Positions 9,701 to 15,838 of a DNA stretch of 24,738 bases are shown here, piece after piece; the first letter of the stretch is position 1, and every line of letters starts with the position of its first letter. The stretch is from a virus, in the IMG/VR virus record IMGVR_UViG_3300023276_001188, positions 1 to 24,738 of that record. One strand, 5' to 3'. The translations under genes were made by a program, and so were the position numbers. Below the pieces are notes generated by a model that was not told where the DNA came from, did no database searches, and saw only the letters and a list, made by a program, of their open reading frames with translations.

Positions 9701-10420
9701 TTCTGTTGTGCCTGGGACGCCAGCTACATAGATAGGAGGCTGGTTAAACGTATTTGGAGTATACGATGTAGTTAGCAAAACTCCATTACTCAATACTTTA
9801 GTTCCATTTCCAGTGATAACATTAGGAAAGGCTTCAGGAGAACTTAAGTTAAATGGCTCTGCACAATCAAACGGTACAACAGTTGTACTAGTAGTAGTAG
9901 TCGAAGATGTTGAAGATGTTGAAGTAGTAGTTGTAGTAGCTAAAGCTATAATATCAAAGCATCCTTCTATTCTACAATCTGGGGTTATTGTTGTAGTAGT
10001 GGTGGTGGTTGGTGTTGCTGTGGTGCTAGTGGTTGTAGTAGTGCTGGTACTAGAGGTACTTGTAGTTGTTGTTGTTGGATTAGGACAAGGAATTATAGCA
10101 CATGTTGTAATCTCACACACTGTAGGTTCATTACATAATGAAACACAACCAGCAGTAAGACGAATAACCTTGCTTGCAATATCTTCTGTACTTACCTCCG
10201 GACATCCTGATGCATAATGTGTATCACAATAACGAAAAGTTAGTACACGTTTGTATACTAACAGTTCTGAAATCTGACTAACAGCAATAGGTCTGTTCAA
10301 CATAAATACAACATTGTTGTATAAGTTGTTTCCTAGCTCTGCTAATTTACAATCTATTTTTCTAAGTAAATCAGGAATGTTTGCACATTCTTTACAATTC
10401 GTTAGTCTTGGTGATAACAT
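6749..10420 (-). CDS. Giant modular fibre/adhesin with FISUMP domain and poly-Thr linkers
   Basis: 1223 residues arranged as beads on Thr-rich strings. Residues 1-112 are a Cys-containing helical head (C..C....LLRKIDCKLAEL..NLYNN) that probably attaches to the virion. Thr/Ser linkers lie at about 115-147, 162-182, 381-434, 641-712, 856-874 and 956-977. Between them are a beta-rich domain (183-380), a FISUMP-type domain (447-638; TIGTQTW, YGKLYNWFAV, PTGYHIPTNDEV, WWSSTE, HGYSVRLIKD), a beta domain (713-855), an Ig-like short domain (875-955) and a C-terminal domain (978-1223). FISUMP (Fibrobacter succinogenes major paralogous domain) is common in Bacteroidota surface proteins and related to lectin-like folds in some phage fibres. 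It follows the 32-residue Cys-rich gene by 18 bases. Likely host-surface binding. Confidence 0.85.
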   Translation of the reverse strand: MLSPRLTNCKECANIPDLLRKIDCKLAELGNNLYNNVVFMLNRPIAVSQISELLVYKRVLTFRYCDTHYASGCPEVSTEDIASKVIRLTAGCVSLCNEPTVCEITTCAIIPCPNPTTTTTSTSSTSTTTTTSTTATPTTTTTTTITPDCRIEGCFDIIALATTTTTSTSSTSSTTTTSTTVVPFDCAEPFNLSSPEAFPNVITGNGTKVLSNGVLLTTSYTPNTFNQPPIYVAGVPGTTEVCNGAYVTSQSGGQGTLSMRGGSTVVMDFNPPINAIAFVTQGYGSSKDPSATETVVITSTDVIVATELTACGDYATTQISQNEINLTGSQALYPNYSAGVTAISPISGGISQLRITINPPADALAGIGFDFYVCPGSSPITTTTTSTSSTTTSTSSTTTTTTSSSTSTTTSTTTIVPTTTTTTTVAPTTTTTTTIAACVDCIPSDVTIGTQTWSKCNLNVDTYLNGDPIPEVTDPNTWIGLTTGAWCYYSNDSANEPTYGKLYNWFAVNDPRGLAPTGYHIPTNDEVITLLNYIDPTSSGGATLPNNAGGPLKEVQFCHWDAPNTGATNSSGFTGLPGGLRETLFGVFAGINEIGAWWSSTEDIDGADALGFNLYHNQNSAYRGDTKQNHGYSVRLIKDTGTTTTTTLAPTTTTTSTSSTSTTTSTTTVAPTTTTTTTVAPTTTTTTTVAPTTTTTSTTLAPTTTTTSTTLPPLVGCLEFDYLTLVTFSDWYTNPPYPIDVNNPSLYVQVAFNTGPTTNTTSYTDWDQVPNTNYDVVFNIGGVDYTAEYQFIDLGIGSISVPYGKFSTNGGSLSSMSVFQFSKIDANGNDLSSILSTFDYTNGDGVKVTAYGDCTTPTTTTTTTVAPTTTTTTTLPVFLCTNPLLTVSLPDGIVGDPLNGSVVYDGLNLAITSYTYGGGNTTVYIAGTVAYTLGFIVPSGYSNSGSATGCAVAATGTTPTTTTTTTVAPTTTTTTTSAKSYDIDWEVVGGGNGFKEAELQLFKNGASVVTQVITNSTPSVQGLFSSSNGDVINAKLTTKNLTSEETQVQNSFLLIGAGGLQELDTGILQPPAGGVTNSLATSFSTGYTQPGVTNGPLLLFKVNQEQIASSEITMSLTNNGANLSFEIQDNDQSGNPVVVSIPTTGPIWNGNYYYDFLVGREYTVTFPYSNNEVGGVSTELVITGGGMTPFSYQENNPSGSLNTITHTFTVLNATSIVIEAFEY
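8285..8500 (-). repeat. Tandem TTTTTTTVAP-type linker repeat
   Basis: Residues 641-712 of the giant fibre are a tandem array of roughly ten-residue units (TTTTTTTVAP, with variants TTTTTSTTLAP and TTTTTSTTLPP). Synonymous codons ACA, ACT and ACC are mixed, so the DNA is a degenerate rather than pure triplet repeat. It gives an extended, probably rigid spacer between the FISUMP domain and the next beta domain. Confidence 0.85.
9119..9280 (-). repeat. Long Thr/Ser linker between beta domain and FISUMP domain
   Basis: Residues 381-434 of the giant fibre are almost only Thr and Ser, with two VAP/VPT-like breaks, ending just before the CVDC motif that precedes the FISUMP domain. The coding sequence mixes ACA/ACT/AGT/TCT, and its complement reads as a valine-rich frame with no gene-like features. 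Confidence 0.8.
9980..10078 (-). repeat. N-terminal Thr linker of the giant fibre
   Basis: Residues 115-147 are a Thr/Ser run with ATP and ITP breaks. It joins the Cys-rich helical head (1-112) to a short Cys-containing segment (DCRIEGCFDII), which is followed by another Thr/Ser run at about 9875-9937. The doubled linker suggests a small insert or lost domain between them. Confidence 0.75.
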
Positions 10421-10438
10421 ATGTCTTACTTTTTTACT

Positions 10439-10537
10439 TTACTTTTTATTTACTTTGGGCTGACAGGTGCTGCATAGACCGTTACTTAGTCTACAACCAC
10501 ATCCCACCTGAGCTCCACATCCTGCACATTGCGCCAT
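10439..10537 (-). CDS. 32-residue Cys-rich microprotein
   Basis: A small reading frame fills the gap between the 188-residue gene and the giant fibre gene. It reads MAQCAGCGAQVGCGCRLSNG, then LCSTCQPKVNKK, with stop TAA at 10439-10441. Seven Cys are arranged C..C.....C.C......C..C plus spacing variants, like a compact zinc ribbon or knuckle. It starts two bases after the upstream stop (TAATTATG) and ends 18 bases before the fibre start. That tight packing, and the lack of any other explanation for the gap, support a real gene. Role unknown; a structural zinc-binding piece of the fibre base or a small regulator are both possible. Confidence 0.65.
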   Translation of the reverse strand: MAQCAGCGAQVGCGCRLSNGLCSTCQPKVNKK

Positions 10538-10539
10538 AA

Positions 10540-11106
10540 TTAATGAAAGTTTATTGTGTAGTTGTTACCTGTACAACCACAGTTTGATTTTATAAATGTA
10601 TCAAGCATGTTACTAGCTTGATTATATAATGTTGTTGATTCCTTTTCAGCACAATTGTTAGCAGCTGCTACAGAGCCTTGAATAAAGAAATTAATTGTAT
10701 TTAATGTAACACTTGACTGTGTTTTTATTTCACTAGCACACTCCATCATGTTAAGTTTTAAAAATGCATTGTCAAATTTCTCTTGAAGTTTGTCTATACG
10801 CATAATTGTTTTCTCAACATAGTTTAAATATGAAGGTGCAACCGAATATTTCAAATGGTAAATTCCATCTGGAATAGGTTGTTTACATCCAGCTTCAGTA
10901 ATGCCTAAGGTATCTGACGCAAAAATGTTTGTATCTAAAGGTATAAAAGGGATTATCTTTGTTCCAAATCCAGGAATTTGAATCTCAATACTAGGTGCTG
11001 ATACTACAGGAGGGCTGTCTGGATAGACAGATGCATCTGTAACAGCAAGTAGATTTACACTATAACTTGGAGGAACAATAAGATCTAACTGAAAATTAGC
11101 TGCCAT
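10540..11106 (-). CDS. Structural protein of unknown function at head of fibre block
   Basis: I choose the ATG at 11106 (MAANFQLDLIVPPSY, 188 residues). The longer frame from 11151 would begin inside the loop of a strong terminator hairpin, and its extra 15 residues are untypical. The N-terminal half is beta-rich (LDLIVPPSYSVNLLAVTDAS, IPGFGTKIIPFIP). The C-terminal half is alpha-helical (YLNYVEKTIMRIDKLQEKFDNAFLKLNMMEC) and ends with a CGC motif. In Bacteroidota phages such a beta-then-helical protein next to fibre genes is often a minor virion protein, but I do not recognise a named family. The stop is two bases before the Cys-rich microprotein start. Confidence 0.65.
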   Translation of the reverse strand: MAANFQLDLIVPPSYSVNLLAVTDASVYPDSPPVVSAPSIEIQIPGFGTKIIPFIPLDTNIFASDTLGITEAGCKQPIPDGIYHLKYSVAPSYLNYVEKTIMRIDKLQEKFDNAFLKLNMMECASEIKTQSSVTLNTINFFIQGSVAAANNCAEKESTTLYNQASNMLDTFIKSNCGCTGNNYTINFH

Positions 11107-11116
11107 AAATTTATTT

Positions 11117-11163
11117 AAAAAAAATACCAGAGGATTGAGTATTATCCTCACACCTCTGGTATT
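11117..11163 (-). terminator. Intrinsic terminator between structural and fibre blocks
   Basis: On the minus strand an 11-bp perfect stem (AATACCAGAGG with CCTCTGGTATT; plus-strand arms 11123-11133 and 11153-11163) closes a 19-base loop with a further 4-bp inner stem. It is followed at once by six more T residues (11122-11117). This is a textbook rho-independent terminator. It follows the 378-residue gene and precedes the fibre genes, so it should lower fibre expression relative to capsid and connector genes. Confidence 0.85.
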
Positions 11164-11196
11164 ATAGGTTAGTATTGTATTATATATACTTTTTTA

Positions 11197-12333
11197 TTAA
11201 GCAGCAGTTGTAGTAGTTGTAGTTGTGATACACTCATTGTTATCAACAACAGGTCCTAAAGCTCCAACTAAGACAGCCTCTACAGCAGTAGCAATACCAG
11301 CAACTGACGCTTCATTTGGGACAGCAATCATCACGATAGAATCTTGATGGATATAGTCACCCCATTGGTATGCTCCTTTATCATATTCATTAAAACGAAT
11401 ATAGTAGCTATCATATACAGTTCCTTCAGTCACATAAGACTCAAAGTTCTCGTTGTATCCACCCATTCTATATAGAGATTTTAAATACCCAGCTTGGTAG
11501 CTATAGTAATTAATTTCTGCTTGTTTCCATTCAGCAGAAAGTCCTGAAGGATATGTAGAAGTCTGAGTTATGGTAGAGGTTGCAACAATGTTACAAGAAT
11601 CAGCAACAATAAAATCAGCAGTAGTAGCTGGTCCATCATATATAAATGTGTTGAAGTACATTCTATCATATTCAAATGGGAATGCAGCAACGTCACATGG
11701 TTGTCCATATTTAGTTAATGGTTTACCGTGGATTCTTAGTATTGTTCCACCAACATTTTCAAAAGTAAAGAAACTTTTAAAAGATACGTTATCTGGATTA
11801 TCTCCAGGAGCGCTTTGGTTTAACTTAGCAATTAAAGAGTTGATTAATGCGTTAGTGTCAACATCAGTACATACATCACCTCCACACTCACAACATGGAG
11901 CTTGTACGGTTACTGAACGTGTAAATCCGTTGAAGTATAAAGTATTAATATAACTAGAAAAAGCACGTAGTGTTAATGTTACTATTTCACCACATTGTAC
12001 TTTAAAGTCTGTAACGTCAGTAATTTGGTTAGCAGCAGTATCACAACCAGAAGCTTTGTACCATTCTGTAACGTTAGAGTTGCAAGAAGCACCAGCTGTT
12101 GGGCATCCTTTAATTTTGTCAGATCTTTTTGATCCTTGTAAATAGGTGTTTTCTCTACCTTGTGCTACGTAGAAATACGGAGAAGCAGCTATTGTTCCAG
12201 CGTTTACTGTAGCATAGGAGCTATTGAAAAATCCTACTTGACCTTTTGTAAGGTCTTGAGTCGAACCAGTGCTAGGCAGAGTTGTCTGACCTACTGGCAC
12301 CACGAATAACGTGGTTAATGCGAATGTACTCAT
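11197..12333 (-). CDS. Major structural protein candidate (tail tube or decoration) with Thr tail
   Basis: 378 residues, beta-rich throughout. It opens MSTFALTTLFVVPVGQTTLP. Early motifs are GQVGFFNSSY and SPYFYVAQGRENTYLQGS. There is a Cys cluster CCECGGDVC at about 147-155, and many Tyr-rich strands occur near 260-330 (AEINYYSYQAGYL, SYYIRFNEYDKGAYQWGDY). The protein ends with a seven-Thr tract and two Ala, unusual for a core virion protein and like the linkers of the fibre genes downstream. It sits after the connector gene and before a strong terminator, the position of an abundant virion protein. A tail-tube-like or head-decoration role is inference; no family is recognised. Confidence 0.6.
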   Translation of the reverse strand: MSTFALTTLFVVPVGQTTLPSTGSTQDLTKGQVGFFNSSYATVNAGTIAASPYFYVAQGRENTYLQGSKRSDKIKGCPTAGASCNSNVTEWYKASGCDTAANQITDVTDFKVQCGEIVTLTLRAFSSYINTLYFNGFTRSVTVQAPCCECGGDVCTDVDTNALINSLIAKLNQSAPGDNPDNVSFKSFFTFENVGGTILRIHGKPLTKYGQPCDVAAFPFEYDRMYFNTFIYDGPATTADFIVADSCNIVATSTITQTSTYPSGLSAEWKQAEINYYSYQAGYLKSLYRMGGYNENFESYVTEGTVYDSYYIRFNEYDKGAYQWGDYIHQDSIVMIAVPNEASVAGIATAVEAVLVGALGPVVDNNECITTTTTTTAA

Positions 12334-12360
12334 AATTTATTCTTTTTTTTAGGGTTATAA

Positions 12361-13092
12361 TTATTCATTTGTTTGAATTCTGAATTGTGCACTTTGAACC
12401 GCAGCAGCATTCTCTGTATACATAGCTAGATTCTGAACTGTTAAATCTACAATTTCATCTTCTAAGTATAGTTCTAGTTCGCAATTTACATCTGTCGATG
12501 GTGTTCCATCTAACATAATGTATCCTGCCTTATTTATATAGACAGGATATCTCATGTACATTACTTGTATAGTTGTGGGAGTAAAAGTTCCATCCGTGTA
12601 AATGCTTATTGAATTAGAGGATATGCCATTTAAGGTTTCCTGATATTCAAAACTTGGTTTATAATGATCATTGTTAAGTAAAATAGATAGATCTCCATGT
12701 TTACTTAGATCTTTATTAATCCATATCTTTCGATTTTTGCATCTACCTTTGTCTGCTAACACATAGCTATCTACATAAAACATGTATTTAGGTGTTAGGA
12801 GAGTAAGATCTGCATCCCATTGATGTAATTCTTTGTTAGTTTCCACTAACGTAAGTGGTTGATTTGTAAAATCTATAACTAGATTCTGTAAATCCTCATA
12901 CCTTTTTTTAAAAGCATCATAACCTAATCGGTTAGGGACACTAAAACCATCAACTTTTTGTTTTATCAACTTAATCTGAGCTTCATTCAAGCTTAAGATT
13001 TTGTCTTCTAATGCAATCTGTTGGTGCTCGTTAGTTGATAGTTTATTTAGTTTTTGATCTATTTTATATAATAAACTATCTACTGGTATCAT
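12361..13092 (-). CDS. Head-tail connector/ring-type structural protein (candidate)
   Basis: 243 residues. The N-terminal 70 residues are helical and coiled-coil-like (LLYKIDQKLNKLSTNEHQQI). The middle has a WDADLTLLTPKYMFYVDSYV segment and beta strands. The C-terminal segment ELYLEDEIVDLTVQNLAMYT matches a pattern I associate with virion structural proteins next to capsid genes in Bacteroidota phages (recalled, not searched). Its position, third after the capsid gene, suggests a connector, ring or stopper protein. It starts about 30 bases after the stop of the 322-residue gene, behind a hairpin that overlaps that stop. Confidence 0.55.
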   Translation of the reverse strand: MIPVDSLLYKIDQKLNKLSTNEHQQIALEDKILSLNEAQIKLIKQKVDGFSVPNRLGYDAFKKRYEDLQNLVIDFTNQPLTLVETNKELHQWDADLTLLTPKYMFYVDSYVLADKGRCKNRKIWINKDLSKHGDLSILLNNDHYKPSFEYQETLNGISSNSISIYTDGTFTPTTIQVMYMRYPVYINKAGYIMLDGTPSTDVNCELELYLEDEIVDLTVQNLAMYTENAAAVQSAQFRIQTNE

Positions 13093-13109
13093 ATTTAACT
13101 ATGTTTGTT

Positions 13110-13140
13110 AAAACTAACTTCTTATACAGAAGCTAGTTTT
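13110..13140 (-). terminator. Hairpin straddling the stop codon of the 322-residue gene
   Basis: In RNA of the minus strand, AAAACTAGCTTC pairs with GAAGTTAGTTTT (12 bp with one G-U) across a 7-base loop that contains the TAA stop. The 3' arm ends in UUUU, with no longer U-run after it. It may be a weak terminator, a processing site or a 3'-end stabiliser. Confidence 0.5.
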
Positions 13141-14090
13141 TTAGATTTCAATTTCTTTTCAAGTACTAGTAAGTCATCTTGATTATCTTCGTCAATCATA
13201 TATTTTACTAATTCTTCTTCGTCCATTGCTACTTCGTACTCTCCTTCATAAACCTTACCGCTTGGTTTGATTCTATATATAGAGTGTGTTATAGCTTGTT
13301 TAATTAAATCTTTTATATGGAGTAAATTTTCTTTCATGTCAGCAAATCTGTTAAATACTTCTATAGGATTTAATCCTTGGAATGTTCCACCTTTCATTTC
13401 GGTTTCTTTTAACATGTTGTCTACTAAATTATAAACCACTTCTTCTTTAGATTCGTTTGTTACAGGAAGTCCTAATAGCCTTCCGACTTTTCTTTTCTTC
13501 TCTGGACTCATTCCATCAAACTTAACAATTGCTTTGTTGATAGACTGTTTCTTTTTATAAACAAGTTGACTTTCAATTTCATCATTTACAACATAAAACT
13601 GTGTATCAGCTGGAAATTCTCCTCTTTGCCATGCACCGTATGAAGATGCAATAGTTGGATGTACTCTCAACCAAGCAAAACAAATTTCTTGAATAGGAAC
13701 ACTTAAGTCATAAAAATTATCACCATCTAAAAGTTTTACAGATTTTACATGTAGATCATCATTAGTTCCTTGAGACAGTCCGTAATTCCAGAACTTAGCT
13801 CTTGGTCCTAAATCTATATCACCCAATGATGATTGTAACCTGTCTCTAAGAGCAGTAACTCTTTCGATTTCAAGTTCTTTTTCAGTTGGATCTGCTATGC
13901 GTTTAATATAACCAGCATCAGGATCTAGTCCTGTTCTGTATTTTCCATCTAATTCTTTATAAGGATATTTAAAAACTCCTGTTCCAGGAATTCTTGTCAT
14001 ACCTTGAGATGATAAGCCACTTTGAAGTGTTTGTAATTGATTACCATTATACTCTCTTTTAATCGTAGAGATTTTTCCTAATTTACCCAT
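13122..14090 (-). CDS. Virion-associated protein downstream of capsid gene, unknown
   Basis: 322 residues. The first 60 (MGKLGKISTIKREYNGNQLQ, then FKYPYKELDGKYRTGLDPDA) are basic and extended. The middle contains LPIQEI-like and FAWLRVHPTIASSYGAWQRGEFPADTQFYVVNDEIE segments. Residues 185-320 are mostly helical, with KKQSINKAIVKFDGMSPEKKRKVGRLLGL and an acidic region DEEELVKYMIDEDNQDD before a Lys-rich tail. I do not recognise a family. It is separated from the capsid gene by a 153-base intergenic stretch with two hairpins, so it may start a new transcript or be set at a different level. Confidence 0.55.
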   Translation of the reverse strand: MGKLGKISTIKREYNGNQLQTLQSGLSSQGMTRIPGTGVFKYPYKELDGKYRTGLDPDAGYIKRIADPTEKELEIERVTALRDRLQSSLGDIDLGPRAKFWNYGLSQGTNDDLHVKSVKLLDGDNFYDLSVPIQEICFAWLRVHPTIASSYGAWQRGEFPADTQFYVVNDEIESQLVYKKKQSINKAIVKFDGMSPEKKRKVGRLLGLPVTNESKEEVVYNLVDNMLKETEMKGGTFQGLNPIEVFNRFADMKENLLHIKDLIKQAITHSIYRIKPSGKVYEGEYEVAMDEEELVKYMIDEDNQDDLLVLEKKLKSKKLASV

Positions 14091-14130
14091 AATGTAGTTT
14101 AATTAATTTATTTGGTTTATTACTATTTGT

Positions 14131-14173
14131 AGAGTGCTCTAATTCAATAGGTAGAAAGTTAATTCAGCACTCT
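14131..14173 (-). promoter_or_regulatory. Hairpin with conserved loop motif, after capsid gene
   Basis: Arms AGAGTGCT and AGCACTCT pair perfectly over 8 bp (14131-14138 and 14166-14173), with an inner AATT/AATT pairing. On the minus strand the 5' side of the loop begins GAATTAACTTT. The same loop sequence occurs in the hairpin at 17154-17180 with different but still complementary stem bases. It lies about 40-80 bases before the start of the 322-residue gene. Confidence 0.55.
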
Positions 14174-14188
14174 GGTTATTGAGAAAGT

Positions 14189-14226
14189 TATCCCCTCTGA
14201 GGAGGGACAGTGTGGGTGAGGGGATA
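14189..14226 (-). terminator. Hairpin just downstream of the capsid gene
   Basis: A perfect 9-bp inverted repeat (TATCCCCTC / GAGGGGATA; arms 14189-14197 and 14218-14226) with a 20-base loop starts 17 bases after the capsid stop. It is unusually GC-rich for this window. There is no long U-run after it. It may be a partial terminator or a 3'-end stabiliser that keeps capsid mRNA abundant. Confidence 0.55.
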
Positions 14227-14243
14227 CTTCTCGGATATTGTTA

Positions 14244-15809
14244 CTAGAACTGTGGAATTTCTTCTATAAGTACAGTTCTTGATAAATCTTCAATGAATAC
14301 ATCACATCGATCTTTCATCCATAATTCATAACCTGGGAATTTGTTAGCAGACTGCATTCCTTGAGACTTTGCAAAGCCTAAGTGGGAACGAGTACCATCA
14401 ATATAACCCCATGTCATAGAAGGTGCACCCTTCATACGAACTTCACGGATATTGTTTACCATTGCACCATCAGATAGTGGAGAAACATCAAACACCATAA
14501 ATACTGGAGTAGATTTCATGTTTTGTCCAAATTCTAAATTAGTTTGTGGTAAATCAAGTTCTTTTAAGTGAATCAATTCAACACGACCTGTTTCTCTTGT
14601 AACCATTGCGTCGAATGCAAAGTTATAAGTGATGTTCTGTCCTTCACCTTGCATATATCTGTTTCCAGAATCTGCCATGAAAGTAAGTCCAGAATTAAGT
14701 GCATCATTCTTAAGAGCTTGTTGGAATACATCGAATCCAGCCTCATTAGTATACATCTTAACTCTACGGTCTTTAACATCCACTCTTCTGTAGAATAAAT
14801 CTCCAAATACTGAACGAATCAAGTTTGCAGAGAATTCACCTCTATTGTATTGTACTAAGTTTCCGTTATTTCTCATTCTGTGGTATACACCAGCAGAAGT
14901 TCTTTTTAATTCTTGCTTAGAACCATTAGTCTTAACTGTACCTGGAGAAGCCCAGATCATACGTTTAACTTTTAATTCTAACATAGATTTACGCATCCAG
15001 AATTCAATGAACGGCTCCCACTTAACATCTTCTCTTCTTAAAGGAAGTTGATTACGTCGTTGTGGTGCATATACTAAAATATCTAATGGTTTCCCAGAAG
15101 AGTCTCTTAACATTTTATCATCAGCCCATTCCGTAATTTTGTGCTCATATCCATATGCAGAACCTAATGATTCAAACATAGTGATCTCTTCACCTAATCT
15201 TGGAAGACCTAATAAATCTTGATCGAATTCTCCAATTGCAGCATCTACTAATTCTAATTCAACACCTTGTGTTAAAAATGTAGTATTAACGAAATCTACT
15301 GTTGGGTTATCACTAACAAGTGTAAATTTATATATCCATCCCATGTTCCATGGTTGTGGATCTTTGATCACGTAAAAACGTGGTCCGTACTGACGTGTAC
15401 CAACAGAAATAATCGCATTCTTAGAGAATTCGTTAGAACTCAATATTAATTCGAACTCTTGTCCATCGATTCCTACTTTACCTGTAGCAGCAATAGTATC
15501 TTGCGTAGATTTAGGAATGTCAATAATTTTTGGGAATTTGTAAGGTACTGCAATGTTCCATTTCCATGAATCACTGTTTGTATCAATATAGTAAGGTGTA
15601 CTCTTATTGATCATGTCTAGGAAATCATTGCTATACAATGAAGATTGAGTATACAGACTGATAATCTTTTTATCATAATCTGCAGGCTCAGTAGAGTGAA
15701 AAGACTCTAAGTGGTTTGAATCTGTAAGTTTACCTACAGCACGTGCATCCATAGATGCTACTCGTGCATAAGTAAAACCAGTTAAACCTGGGATTGTTTG
15801 AATTGCCAT
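14244..15809 (-). CDS. Major capsid protein (HK97-fold, crAss-like type)
   Basis: 521 residues. It begins MAIQTIPGLTGFTYARVASM and has no visible cleaved delta-domain: the N-terminal arm runs directly into FHSTEPADYDKKIISLYTQS. Supporting evidence is the position right after the scaffold-like gene and portal/TerL, a length close to the 490-520 residues usual for crAss-like capsid proteins, and a composition of mixed alpha/beta with many aromatic residues and no linkers. The E-loop and P-domain cannot be placed by eye. Codon use looks more regular than in the fibre genes, consistent with high expression. Hairpins follow the stop. Assigned by context plus general resemblance rather than a motif. 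Confidence 0.8.
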   Translation of the reverse strand: MAIQTIPGLTGFTYARVASMDARAVGKLTDSNHLESFHSTEPADYDKKIISLYTQSSLYSNDFLDMINKSTPYYIDTNSDSWKWNIAVPYKFPKIIDIPKSTQDTIAATGKVGIDGQEFELILSSNEFSKNAIISVGTRQYGPRFYVIKDPQPWNMGWIYKFTLVSDNPTVDFVNTTFLTQGVELELVDAAIGEFDQDLLGLPRLGEEITMFESLGSAYGYEHKITEWADDKMLRDSSGKPLDILVYAPQRRNQLPLRREDVKWEPFIEFWMRKSMLELKVKRMIWASPGTVKTNGSKQELKRTSAGVYHRMRNNGNLVQYNRGEFSANLIRSVFGDLFYRRVDVKDRRVKMYTNEAGFDVFQQALKNDALNSGLTFMADSGNRYMQGEGQNITYNFAFDAMVTRETGRVELIHLKELDLPQTNLEFGQNMKSTPVFMVFDVSPLSDGAMVNNIREVRMKGAPSMTWGYIDGTRSHLGFAKSQGMQSANKFPGYELWMKDRCDVFIEDLSRTVLIEEIPQF

Positions 15810-15838
15810 TTTATTCGTTTTTTATTAATTAATAATTA

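Noticed and set aside
7698-10217. Valine-rich plus-strand frames (around 7698-7904, 8307-8528, 8991-9308, 9813-10217)
   Set aside because: They are the complement of the poly-Thr coding tracts: the reverse of ACA/ACT codons reads as Val-rich. They lack gene-like composition and lie inside a real gene.
11107-11151. Upstream start for the 188-residue gene (MRIILNPLVFF)
   Set aside because: The extra codons lie within the loop, 3' arm and T-run of a strong terminator hairpin; the ATG at 11106 fits better.
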